The position numbers were made by a program, and so were the translations under genes. Below the pieces are notes generated by a model. That model was not told where the DNA came from. It saw only the letters and a program-made list of their open reading frames with translations, and did not search any database. From Metarhizium brunneum (Eukaryota > Ascomycota > Sordariomycetes > Hypocreales > Clavicipitaceae): DNA of 64,000 bases. This document shows positions 34,347-44,877 of the stretch, piece by piece. Location: the NCBI RefSeq assembly GCF_013426205.1, contig NC_089424.1:992001-1056000 (forward strand). The letters are read 5' to 3'. Position 1 is the first letter of the stretch. Each line of letters starts with the position of its first letter.

Positions 34347-35561
34347 GATGTCGAGGTTGCGTTACTGTTCAATACTTTGGTGTCGAATCCACGGGTTTTG
34401 AGAGAGCAGGACGCTGAAGAAGGGCAAGATGATGAAGAGGTGTTATTGGAGGCTTGTATAAACGCCGGAGGCAAGGCATTTATCATATCTAACAAGTAAG
34501 GTGCTGATGGCTAACACAACTGCCGCACCCTATCGCCAGCTTTCGAGATCAAAGGTAATTCGAATTGTAGAGAAAATGGGAGCCCCCCAATACTTTCGCA
34601 TACAATGGTGCTCTGGCCTCTCGTGAAGTTCAGCCCCAGAATGCCTCTGTGTGGGGTAAACCTTGGCAACATGAACTATTCGCCGCCTTGGGGCTCGTGG
34701 AGAAACACGAGGCTCGGCATCCTTGCCGGGGTAGACTTACTCAATGTGGTAAGTAGACGCTAGCGTTGAGACTGGTGCGCCCCTAGGAACTCATAATGCC
34801 ATGGAGCGAACAAGACGACATCGAGTTTTGCTATTGGTGCAGCGGATCCATTCTTGTCCCACAATTTCGGCACACACACCTGGGTTTGCCTGCACCCCTT
34901 ATATATTTTTATATACAACAAGATTTGGCAAAACCCAAAGTCTGTCAAGTGTCAAACACATTTATATTTCTAAGGAAAGGATCGATACATAGAGTGGCCC
35001 TCTGGCTGAAACGTGCCACAAGGCTGAGAAACCAATATACTTGTGGGTGGTGTTGTGGGACACAACAAGAAGAAATCGCATAAACCATCAAAAGCCCAAA
35101 ATTAACATAGAATAGCCCTTGTTTAACTACTTACTTTGAACTTTGCTGAAGGAGCTGTACATCTGCGTCTTTTAGGATAGGATGTATCCTGTATGGTTTC
35201 CAGGTAACTGTGAATGAGGAAATCGTGCAGTGCGTCTGACACTATGGATAGATTAGGGGCTAAGTTACCCGCAAAATGGGCTACGTAGTAGCTCAAGCTG
35301 GACTACCTACGATTTATACATCTATACTTGACTTTCTAGCTGTCAAAAACTTGCCGCTGCGGATTGTTGACAGGTGTTCTGTTGAATGCAATCTGAAGCC
35401 AAGACGAACAAGAAGGTTGAAAAGCCGAGGGTTTCGCGCCACTGACAACAGGCCCTGTCGGGAGATTGGAGCCTCGTGCCTGCTCTCTGGGGTCTGTGTA
35501 TTCCTGCCTAAGCCAGCTATGATAGTCGGCGCCGCCCAGGCACTCTGATCAAAGTCTCTCA
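34347..35561. other. Intergenic region upstream of the second permease
   Basis: No gene is supported. It separates the permease from the 3' end of the D-lactate dehydrogenase gene, which is on the same strand. Confidence 0.4.
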
Positions 35562-37300
35562 TCACCATTTCTGGGTGCTCCCTTCTCCAATGTCTTGCAT
35601 GCGAACCACCTTGTCGCAATTCAACAAGCATAGTGGGTCAAAGGCCCTTTTGATTTGTCGCATTGCGTCCACCGTAGTTTGACCAAGTTCATGAGAGAGG
35701 TAATCTCTTTTCACCAGACCAACCCCATGCTCGCCCTACAAGGTGTCAATTTTTACGCCTATACAGGACATCGGGATCAACTTACGCTTACAGTGCCCTC
35801 CATATCGATTGCCCGCTTGACCATTCGATGTACCACAGCTTCAGCCTGTGTTCGTTGTTGATCATTGTACAGTATCATTGCTAGGATTGATTAGCATTGG
35901 CCCTTTAGGTAGATGCATTTGGTCAGCTCACCATGAAAATTGCCATCTCCAACATGACCAACAATAGAAGCAAATAATCCACTCTTGGTCAAGTCTTCCT
36001 TGGTAGCTTCAATCAAGTCAGGCAGTCTACTCATAGGTACAGCAACATCGCCAGTCCACACGCGATCGTCTGGTTTCTTGACGGCTAACACACTCCAAAG
36101 AGCCTCCTTACGAGCACTCCATAACTCATCCTGCTCCTCTTGGTTCTTAGCAAATTCAAAGGAGGTGCTGTATGCACCCTGGGCCAAGGCTTGGACCTGC
36201 GCAATCTGCTCTTTGACCCCCGCCTTGGTTCCCGCAAACTTGAAGAAAATCGTGGTAGCTTCCGGCCATGCTCGAGAGGTCAGACCGGCCTCGTTAATGC
36301 ATTTGATCTGGTTATCATCGAGCAACTCGACAGCAGCCACCGGGACGCCTTTCCCTACCACCTTTGTCACACAGTCGGCAGCATTTCGAATAGAGGGAAA
36401 GGCAGCCACAGCGACGCTGGTCGATTCTGGTTTCGTGGTAATTTTCAGAGTAGCCTCCGTCACAAGGCCAAGCGTACCTTCTGAACCAATAAAGAGTTTT
36501 GTGAGATCGTATCCAGCTGAACTCTTTCTGGGCCGCTGTCTGGTCTTAATGACGGTACCGTCAGCTAAAACAACAGTAAGGCTTAAAACCCACTCTCGTA
36601 TAGTGCCATATCGGTAGGCATTCGTGCCACTACATCCAGTACCAACCATACCGCCAATCATGGCGCCTGGTCCCGGGTCTGGTGGAAAAAAGAGACCTTC
36701 TTGATCAAGATGATCGTTTAGTGCCTCCCACGCTATAGCAGGCTGCACAACAACGTCAAGATCCTCTTTGTGAAAGGATAAAATTTTATTCATACGACCA
36801 AAGTCGATAGAAACTCCGTGACGTGTAGGTGTAAAGTGGCCCTCAAGGCTGGTTCCGCCACTATATCCAATAACGGGTATATGACGTTTATGGCACACTT
36901 TCATGATTTGCGACACTTCATCTGTACTTCCAGGCCATAGTACACAAAAAGATCGCTCGGTGGATTTCGCAGGATGCGAGGACCAACTAGATGTGGCGTG
37001 ATTTTCAATGTCCTTGTCGGAGGTGCTGACGTGCTCCTTGCCAATGATGTTTGTGAATTCGCCCAGGGCATCGCGCAAGTTCCTTGGACTATGGTCGTGC
37101 TGGATCTCAGCAACATTCGAGAGCGGTAAGGTCGACGATGTTGCAGGGTCTTCGGCATTGCGAGTTGCGTAGTAAGCAGAAGCTCCCAAGGAAGAGACGC
37201 ATACTAAGGATACATTTATAGTTAGCACTACTGTGCAGTGCAGCAAGAAGAATAAGAGTTCGCTTTAGGTCCTACCAAAGGCTGTGATCCATTGTCTCAT
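35562..37300 (-). CDS. D-lactate dehydrogenase (cytochrome), FAD-linked oxidase family (521 aa)
   Basis: Four exons, 37300-37276 (25 nt), 37203-35932, 35880-35786 and 35735-35562, all in frame. The FAD-binding PCMH domain shows PVIGYSGGTSLEGHFTP and the FFPPDPGPGAMIGGMVGTGC motif. The C-terminal domain shows SARKEALWSVLAVK, the metal/substrate motif HVGDGNFHAMILYN across an intron, and GEHGVG. Length and motif order match yeast Dld1 and close glycolate-oxidase-D relatives. The short N-terminus (MRQWITAFVCVSSLGASAYY) is hydrophobic and could anchor or target the enzyme to mitochondria. Reaction: D-lactate to pyruvate, with electrons to cytochrome c. D-2-hydroxyglutarate dehydrogenase is a less likely alternative. 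Its position next to a glyoxalase I gene fits the final step of methylglyoxal disposal. Confidence 0.88.
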
Positions 37301-38578
37301 GGTTGGCCAATTTGTAACAGCGTCAGTCGATGGGCTTGGCTCCCCCTTTATTTCGAGCTGTGTCCTTGCGTCGCTGGTTATACACCTTGCTGCCAGCTTT
37401 GCCGTTTTCTGTTGCCAGCTTTGGTGAAGTCCGTTTTTATTGTTGTTCCAGATGCTGTGATGCAAACAACCGCCATTGGACTGCAACCCTGGCATGAGCA
37501 GTGCATTGCGAATGCAGTAACCGCTCTTGCCTTTCGACGCTAGGTAGGGTATACTTTTGCCTGCCATCTGGAGTAAGAGTTAGAACTGTTAGCTATGCAA
37601 AGAATAACGATGGAGAATCAAAGAGGGCAAATCGTCTTGGAAGCTGGGAAGTCATTACATACGCCAAGCCATGTAGTGGATTCAACGGGCTGCCAGCTGG
37701 TCAGTCCGTTATAGATGTCGGCTTCAGCCTGGCAGGAATCGCAGAATAAAGGCCTGGGCCTGTATCTAGCCAATAGGGTCGGTCACCTTGCCTCCGCACA
37801 ACGGGTGGAGATGATCGTGCATACTTCAAGATAACTTGCGGGGCTGATGGCGCACAGGCTGCAGATGCCTAAAACGGTTAGATTAATTAGAAGAAGCTGC
37901 AGGCTACAGATGCCTACAATGTTATATTGGCCAATAGCTTCCGGTTGGTTGGTGGGTTGACAATCCATCCAATTTCTCGTGCAATCAATTGATAATAGTG
38001 GACGCCAGAATGGCGTGTGAAGAGCGCGAAGCTAGCGCGGTGGGTTCGGGCAATAGCGATGATGGTCTGCAGCTCCAGCTTCCAACACGAGGGCCGAGGT
38101 CAGTTGTCCAATGAATTGGCGTTATGATACCATTTAGCCGCCTCTCTGGCGGTATTTTCAAGTTCAGACGTGCTACACCCGGCACGTCTCTCACTTCTAG
38201 CCCGGTTTCACTACTATGTATCAATGCGACGGAGTTGCGTGAGATCAGTCATCCACCATCGATTGGCGTCGCTGCGCCAAGTGAGTGAGTTACCTCCTAG
38301 CTAAGGAGATGGCGCACAAAAAACGGGAAGAAGGATTATAAGAAAGACATGAGGAAGGAGGTTTAAGCTAAATCAATGGCTATCCTGCGAAGGACAATTT
38401 TGCAAGGTAAATCCGGAATTAATTAGGGGACAGAAGCAAGCTATTCTAGCAATGTTATTAACCAGCAAGTGCAATGCAAAGATGATTTAGAAAGCGGACT
38501 AGACTATCTTATTGAAGTTGGGAAATACAACGTTTCTGATCTGTTATCAATACAAAATATTCATGTCGAACCCAGGGC
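37301..38578. promoter_or_regulatory. Upstream region of the D-lactate dehydrogenase gene
   Basis: No gene is supported. A 15-bp near-perfect palindrome, CCGCCTCTCTGGCGG, lies at 38138-38152: an everted CCG-N9-CGG pair of the kind Zn2Cys6 factors can bind. It is 838 bp upstream of the start codon, and whether it is functional is unknown. Confidence 0.35.
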
Positions 38579-39617
38579 CTATGTCAACTCCTCTTTTTGG
38601 ATCGTGGGCTCACCCCAACCTGGACACAGCAAAGCCAAAGTCGTAGCCTCCGAGGCTTCAAAGTTGGACCCAACCGCACCAGGTCCAGACGGCCCAGGAT
38701 CATGATACGCATGGACGGCCCGCACCCGATTCTTGGTCACCTCCAAAATAGTGCCGCTACCAATCGGGATATCCTGCGCGCCTGTCCTTGCCTCGTCAAT
38801 CTTGGAGCATATAGTGTCTCTCTCAATCAAGCACACCATGACTGTGGCAACCTCGGAAGGCTCAACCAAGATGTCCTTGTCTCCGTCCAGCATGGCCGGC
38901 TTATCTGGGTTTTCCATAAACAGAGGTGTCTTGATGATACCAGGCGCAACTGCCGCAATTCGGACATGGACCTGGTCAATCTTTGACATGGCTCGGACAA
39001 AACCACTTGTCGCATGCTTGGTGGCATCGTAAATAGCCGTGGAAAGGCAAGTATCTTGAGCATTGGTGCTCGAGATGATGACAACAGTTCGCGGCTTGCG
39101 TTTGTATTTGAGGAAACGAGCGAGAGCCAACTGAGTGGTCCGAATTGGATGAACAAGATTAATGTCAACACTTGCGTAGCGGCCACCCTCGACGCTGTCG
39201 CGGCTTTTTGGAGTTCCAGGGGGATACCAAAAGCTGCTAAAACTCTGAATTATTCAAACAACAACATTTAGCACAGAAGCACTTATCCGGGAGAGGCTTG
39301 AAGAGTGCACTTACCGGTTCATAGACACCGGCACCCGGGCAAACAATGTCAATCTCACCGAATTGGGCTTCAGCTTCCGCAAACATGCGCTCGAGGTGCT
39401 TCCAGTTTGTGACGTCCGTGTGTTGGTAGACGGCGCGAGCCCTGCCCTCCGCTGGGCTCGTGTGTGCGTCTACCAATCGCTGTGCCTCGAGTCGTAACGA
39501 GAGATCAGCGATGAGAACATTGCATCCGCCTTCCAGGAGCTGCTGAGCAAAGGCAAGATTGATGCCGCTGCCAGCGCCGGTGACGATGGCGGTCTTTCCT
39601 TTGATGGCATGAGACAT
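38579..39617 (-). CDS. Short-chain dehydrogenase/reductase (classical SDR, 322 aa)
   Basis: Exons 39617-39315 and 39244-38579. The Rossmann nucleotide motif TGAGSGIN starts near residue 13. Acidic D38 after the second strand (LIADLSLR) suggests NAD(H) preference. The NNAG-equivalent is PGAGVYEP. The catalytic Ser is at 159/160 (IISSTNA), with Tyr173 and Lys177 in YDATK. The substrate loop after Tyr is IIKTPLFMENPDKPAML. The layout resembles fungal 15-hydroxyprostaglandin-dehydrogenase-like SDRs, which oxidise secondary alcohols. It is divergently transcribed from the glyoxalase gene with 505 bp between starts, suggesting co-regulation. The substrate is unknown; oxidation of an amino- or hydroxy-ketone precursor would suit the neighbourhood but is speculation. 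Confidence 0.84.
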
Positions 39618-40122
39618 GGTTTTTCTTTCAAAGATGGCTTTGTTTCAATACATCATGGTAGATATTTTGTGTATCTTGCAGTATATCGCAAAAGATGACG
39701 TGAATGATGTGGTCAAGCTATTATATAGGCAAGAAAGTATCCTGTGCTGCAAAGATGGCGCTGGGCGCTGCTCAACGTACCTCAAGCTGACAATTGCTCG
39801 ACGATGTAACTTCAAATGTTGCCCAAGCAGTAGTTGGTGGCCGCACGAAGGCGGCAGGTTTAGCCAATACAGTGGGGCATGGGGCAGAGCGCAGCCTCAG
39901 AACAACATTGAAGCGCCAGGCGTGGCTTCCGACTTGGGCCCAAGCCACAGTTGGGGCGCAAGCTTGCTCTGGCAAAGGGTTCAAAGGTGTTGCCTTTCTA
40001 AAAATTAAGGCAACAACCGTTCTAAAACGGAATTGGACTGTTTTCAAGGCAGAAGAGGCACAAGTTTGACTCCAGCATCGAACCATTGTCGACCATTTCC
40101 AACACAAGCACAACAAGCAACC
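39618..40122. promoter_or_regulatory. Bidirectional promoter between SDR and glyoxalase I
   Basis: 505 bp separate the two divergent starts. A TATA-like element (GCCTATATAA on the - strand, about 39720-39729) lies about 105 bp upstream of the SDR start. An everted triplet pair CCGCACGAAGGCGG sits at 39841-39854, about mid-way, and resembles the CCG-N9-CGG element at 38138. Confidence 0.5.
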
Positions 40123-41315
40123 ATGAGTCCAAAGACAGATCTTCAGTCGTACAAGCTTAATCACGGAATGCAAGTCTCTCACGTCTCTACAAGGCAAAAC
40201 TCCTCATGTCTAACCTGATGTGTTTATATTCAGGATTCGGGTCAAAGATCCAAAGGCAACAAGTAAGACCGCTTTCTGGGATGCAACATGTCGAAATTAC
40301 TGACGAAGAACACCTAGTTCGGTTCTACGGGCTGTTGGGCCTCAGTGTCATTCAGAAGCTTTCGTTCCCGGAGAACAGCTTCGATCTCTATTTCCTTGGC
40401 AACGATGCTCCGACGGCCCCCTCGCATGGGAAATTTACATTTGACCGTCAGGGCCTCATCGAACTAACCCACAACTACGGCACTGAAGATGAACCCGGCT
40501 TCACTGTTAGCAACGGGAATTCTGAGCCGTATCTCGGCTTTGCACGCTTCACAATCTCGGTCAATGATGTGCAAGCCGCCTCCAAAGTGTTGAGGGATGC
40601 GGGCTATAGTTTCCGGCAGGACCCTTGTAGCAGCAACACAACGTCGGTGATTGCTTTGGATCCCGATGGTTATTGGGTCCAGCTCATCGAACAACATGTG
40701 CCACGACTGTCCCCGGGTACAGAGAGCTATTGGAGCCATCGCACAGTAAGAGAAGCGTCGCACCGATGCTCCTTTTCTTATATTCAAGACTAGGCGCGCT
40801 AATCCTTCAAAGAATCAGATTGTGCTCCGAGTCAAGGATGCGGAAGTATCTATTCGTTACTACGTTGAAACGTTGGGCATGAGCCTTGTCAACAGTATCA
40901 ACAACAGCGTGGAGGGATCGACATTGTATTTGCTCGGCTACCCCTCCGAGGGTCCATTCAAGGACGGCCAAGACGTCTCAGCACGAGAAGGAATGCTTGG
41001 TCTGCTATGGCATCATGGCACTGAGAAGAAGGACGGGTTTCGGTACCACAATGGAAACGAGCACCCGCAAGGATTTGGTCACATATGTAAGGCAATCTGG
41101 CAACCATGACCTCGAATATCTAATAACAAGTGGTTACAGGTGTTACCGTCGACGACATCAATGCAGCATGCGAGAGACTGGAGAGTCTCGGGGTTGCGTG
41201 GAAGAAGCGGCTCACCGACGGGAAAATGAAGAACGTAGCCTTCCTTCTTGACCCGGACAACTATTGGGTGGAACTCGTTCAGAATGAGCGTTTCACAGGC
41301 AAAGCAAATTTCTAG
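40123..41315 (+). CDS. Glyoxalase I (lactoylglutathione lyase), two-domain monomeric type (315 aa)
   Basis: Five exons, 40123-40169, 40234-40262 (only 29 nt), 40318-40745, 40819-41086 and 41140-41315. Intron 1 is GC-AG (GGAAT|GCAAGT). Only this reading yields the conserved [18 protein letters not shown], so the non-canonical donor is well supported. Two glyoxalase domains: residues 9-153 and 163-307. Metal ligands of site A are all present: H14 and E74 ([10 protein letters not shown]) from domain 1, H256 (GFGHICV) and E302 (YWVELV) from domain 2. The ligands of the second site are all replaced: R102, Q147, T168 and G229. Reaction: the methylglyoxal-glutathione hemithioacetal is isomerised to S-D-lactoylglutathione. 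Cytosolic. The D-lactate dehydrogenase two genes away fits the same route. Confidence 0.86.
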
Positions 41316-41732
41316 AGCTCGATGGTGATCTAATTGGTTCCGAATAGAAGTGTGCCCATCGCTTACCCATTCTGGATGTTAATGATACGTCCCTACGCTG
41401 TGTCTGTAGAGTGTAGACATTCGCGAGCCCATCGTCGACATGATACTCCTCGCCGTACATTGCCATACACCTTGACAATTGAATTCATTGTGGGCCTCGG
41501 AACCAATAGGGGCGTTGACTCAGCAAAACAGATCCTCTTGCCTTGCGTACTTTCCATTTCGCCCCAATCTGCTGCTGTTTCGTGTTGTCAGGTGATGGCA
41601 CTTGGGAGGCTTTGCGTTAAACTGCTCTGGGCCCAAGCTTTCTCCAATCACTGGAAGGTGGGACCTTCCCGCTCTGCCCCACCAGACACTAGCGTAAACT
41701 TGCTGTAAATGGAAAGTGCAGCGTTCGCAGCG

Positions 41733-41966
41733 TGAATTGCTCGGTGTGCTTTCTCTTTTTGCTAGGTACGCTTACACCTTAATACCTAAAAATTTAAACA
41801 ATTTATAATAAATATATTAATTTATTTTAAAAGATATATAAATATATTTACTTATCTTAAAATACATATAAATATATTACAATATATTACTTATATAATA
41901 ACTAGGTAATTACTAGGCAGGGCGTAAGCGCTCCTAGCAAAAAGAGTAAGCCCGCCGAGCAATTTA
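41733..41966. mobile_element. MITE-like element with ~45-bp terminal inverted repeats
   Basis: The left arm, from about 41733 (AATTGCTCGG then CTTTCTCTTTTTGCTAGG), matches the reverse complement of the right arm ending near 41966, with few differences over about 45 bp. The interior (about 140 bp) is extremely AT-rich and non-coding. Total length is about 234 bp. No target-site duplication can be fixed with certainty. It sits between the glyoxalase and amine-oxidase genes, in the amine-oxidase upstream region. Confidence 0.8.
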
Positions 41967-42266
41967 CTTGGCAGCTCCACCGAGTCCAGTTAGCCTAAAC
42001 CTGCCAATCGCAGAGAGGCGTTGCAAACAGCACCCCAGATGCTCGACTAGAAGGCACGGCTGATCATTGAACATGGCCGTGCTCGAGTTTGGCATCATCG
42101 ACTGTGGAGGGGAAGGCAGTTGGCGAGTAGGGCTTGCCGCAAGTGGCAAGTTCCGAGGACTATTTCATGCATCGAGACGCTCTTAAATTCCTGCTTCTTA
42201 TTTCTCTCTCAGCACTGGGCAAGACTCAACCGAAGAGCCATATTCGATCGGAGAGCAAGATACACC

Positions 42267-44638
42267 ATGGCATCTCACCTCCCCCACCCTTTCGACCCTC
42301 TCAGTGGCGAGGAAATCCAGGCTGCGACTGCTATCGTCCGCAAAGCGCATGGAGATGAGCTTCATTTCCATGTCGTCTCACTTCACGAGCCACGAAAGGC
42401 TGAAATGCTCGCATGGCTTGCTGACCCGGCAAAGGCTCCGCGACCGCGACGTGTTGCCGAGATTGTTGTAATTGACCCGCGAAATCTCAAAGGGCATGGC
42501 CAAGTTTATGATGGCTTGGTGGATTTGCAGAGCCGCAACATCACCAAGTGGATCAAGGCCAGTGGCCAACAACCCATTGTAAGATTAACTTCCTGTCCTT
42601 GTTGTGCCGAGTGGAACAATAACCGGTCCTCGATGTAGCTTATCGTCGAAGAACTTCTCGAGGTGGAAGCAGCCTGCCGCAGAGACCCAATGGTCATCGA
42701 ACAATGTCGCATCAGCGGTATTGCTGAGCACGAGATGGAAAAGGTCTACGCCGAGCCGTGGACCATCACTCATGACCCTCGATTCGGTACCGGCACCAGG
42801 ATGATCCAGGGTTTGATGTACTTCCGACCCCAAGTCGACAACTGTCAGTACCAGTATCCCCTGGACTTCAATCCCATCTACGATGCCAGCAAGAAGGAAA
42901 TTGTCGCCATCGATATTCCAAAGGTGCGACGCCCGCTTCAGCGACACCCGGCCATCGACTACCACCATCTACATATCCAAAAGAATGGAGGCTATAGGAC
43001 GGATCTGAAGCCAATATACATTACGCAACCCGAGGGCGTCTCTTTCAACATGACAGGAACAGGTCGCGAGATCGAGTGGCAGAACTGGAAATTCCACATT
43101 GGCTTCAACTACCGAGAGGGTATTGTATTCAACAACATCACATACAACGACAAGGGCAACGTTCGACCAGTCTTTTATCGCATGTCGATCGCCGAGATGG
43201 TTGTACCATAGTAAGAACAAACCCCGTCTCCAGTGGACAGAATATAAGAGTGATAGCTGCTAATTCATCATCCACAGTGGTCATCCTGAGCCTCCGCACC
43301 ACCGCAAGCATGCCTTTGATCTCGGCGAGTATGGTGCGGGTTATTTGACGAACAGTCTCTCACTTGGATGCGACTGTAAGGGAGCTATCCACTACCTAGA
43401 TGTCGATCTACCTACACAGTCTGGTGAGGTCCGGAAGGTCAAGAGGGCGATTTGCGTTCACGAAAATGACGACGAATTGCTGTTCAAGCACACCGACTTC
43501 CGCGACAACTCGACAATCGTGACTCGTGCCAGGAAACTAATTGTTCAACACATCTTTACTGCTGCTAATTACGAGTATGCGGTCCAGGTGGGTTACGCTA
43601 GCAAAGGCATTCGCGGGAATGTGGAACTAATATAGCCACAGTGGGTGTTCCATCAGGACGGCACAATTCAACCCAATATCAAGCTCACCGGAATCCTCAA
43701 TACATTTGTCATGAACCCTGGTGAAGACCTAGAAGGTTTTGGTACGCAAGTGAAGAAGGGTCAGTTCTCCTGATGTAACGAAATGATATAGGACGCTATG
43801 CTGATCAAGAGAACAGGCGTCAATGCGCATAATCATCAGCACATCTTTCTCTTGCGAATTAACCCCAGCGTCGATGGCCAGCAGAACACGGTTCACATGG
43901 TCGATGCCGTCCCAATCGATGCACCAGTTGGAAGTGCAGAAAATCCATACGGCAACGGCTTCGTTGCGAAGCGTACCAGGCTCGAAACAACCGGCCAAGC
44001 CATGACCGACTACAATGGCAGCACGTCGCGAACCTGGGATATCGTGAATGAGAACAAGATCAACAGCGCCAGCGGCAAACCAGTCTCTTACAAGCTCGTT
44101 AGCAGGGATGTACCCAATCTGATGCCAAAGGAAGGCTCACTTGTGTGGAACCGAGCGTTTTTCGCCCGTCATGCTATCCATGTCACAAAATGTAAGCAGT
44201 AATGCCGAATCAACCTTGTCGAGAATATAGTTCGACTATGGATACTGACTTGCACCTTACTTAGACTCTGATGATGAGCTTTGGGCAGCCGGAGACCACG
44301 TTGTCCAGTCATCTGGTATCCCTTCCAGGGGACTGGGCACTTGGGTAGGCAATGGAACACAAAACGTGGCCAACACAGACATTGTTCTATGGCACACTTT
44401 TGGCATCACACACTTCCCCTCCCCCGAGGATTTCCCCATCATGCCGGCTGAGGGCATTACGCTTCTCTTGAGGCCCCGAAACTTCTTCACCAGCAACCCG
44501 GTAATGGACGTGCCGCCGTCGTACTCGATTACACCGAGTGAGATTGCCGCAAAGAGGACAGGTTTCGACACGACGGACAAGGCGAGCAAACTAATAGCCA
44601 TGGGCAGCCAGTCCTGCTGCAAGCCACCGAAGCTGTAA
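42267..44638 (+). CDS. Copper amine oxidase (primary-amine oxidase, TPQ-dependent), 686 aa
   Basis: Six exons, 42267-42578, 42639-43210, 43278-43587, 43642-43759, 43817-44191 and 44265-44638, all in frame. N-terminal domains start HPFDPLSGEEIQAATAIVRK. The catalytic-base region is VPYGHPEPPHHRKHAFDLGEYGAG. The topaquinone precursor is Y393 in AANYEYAVQ (consensus N-Y-D/E-Y). Copper ligands come from the cluster GVNAHNHQH (442-446) and from LWHTFGITHFPSPED. Length and order match fungal peroxisomal or cytosolic amine oxidases. The C-terminus (CCKPPKL) is not a canonical PTS1. Reaction: primary amine + O2 + H2O gives aldehyde + NH3 + H2O2; substrates in the family include methylamine, ethylamine, tyramine and aminoacetone. 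It is convergent with the Zn2Cys6 gene. Confidence 0.93.
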
Positions 44639-44877
44639 AAACTTGGCACATGTACGACCTTGGCTCTGCGCATGAGCCCAGCGAAACTGTCGCATGAATG
44701 GGCATGGTGGCTTGGTTGAATGTAGCTTGACGCCTGGCTCTATGCAAACATGGATTAGTGGTGGCCCCATGAGAATTCCCGTCTGCCTATTTCACGGCAT
44801 CTTCCCACAAGCACAAGAAACGAGGTCATGTTCAACGTTTCGGCTCATCTCTCAACGTTATGCAATACTAGGATAAC

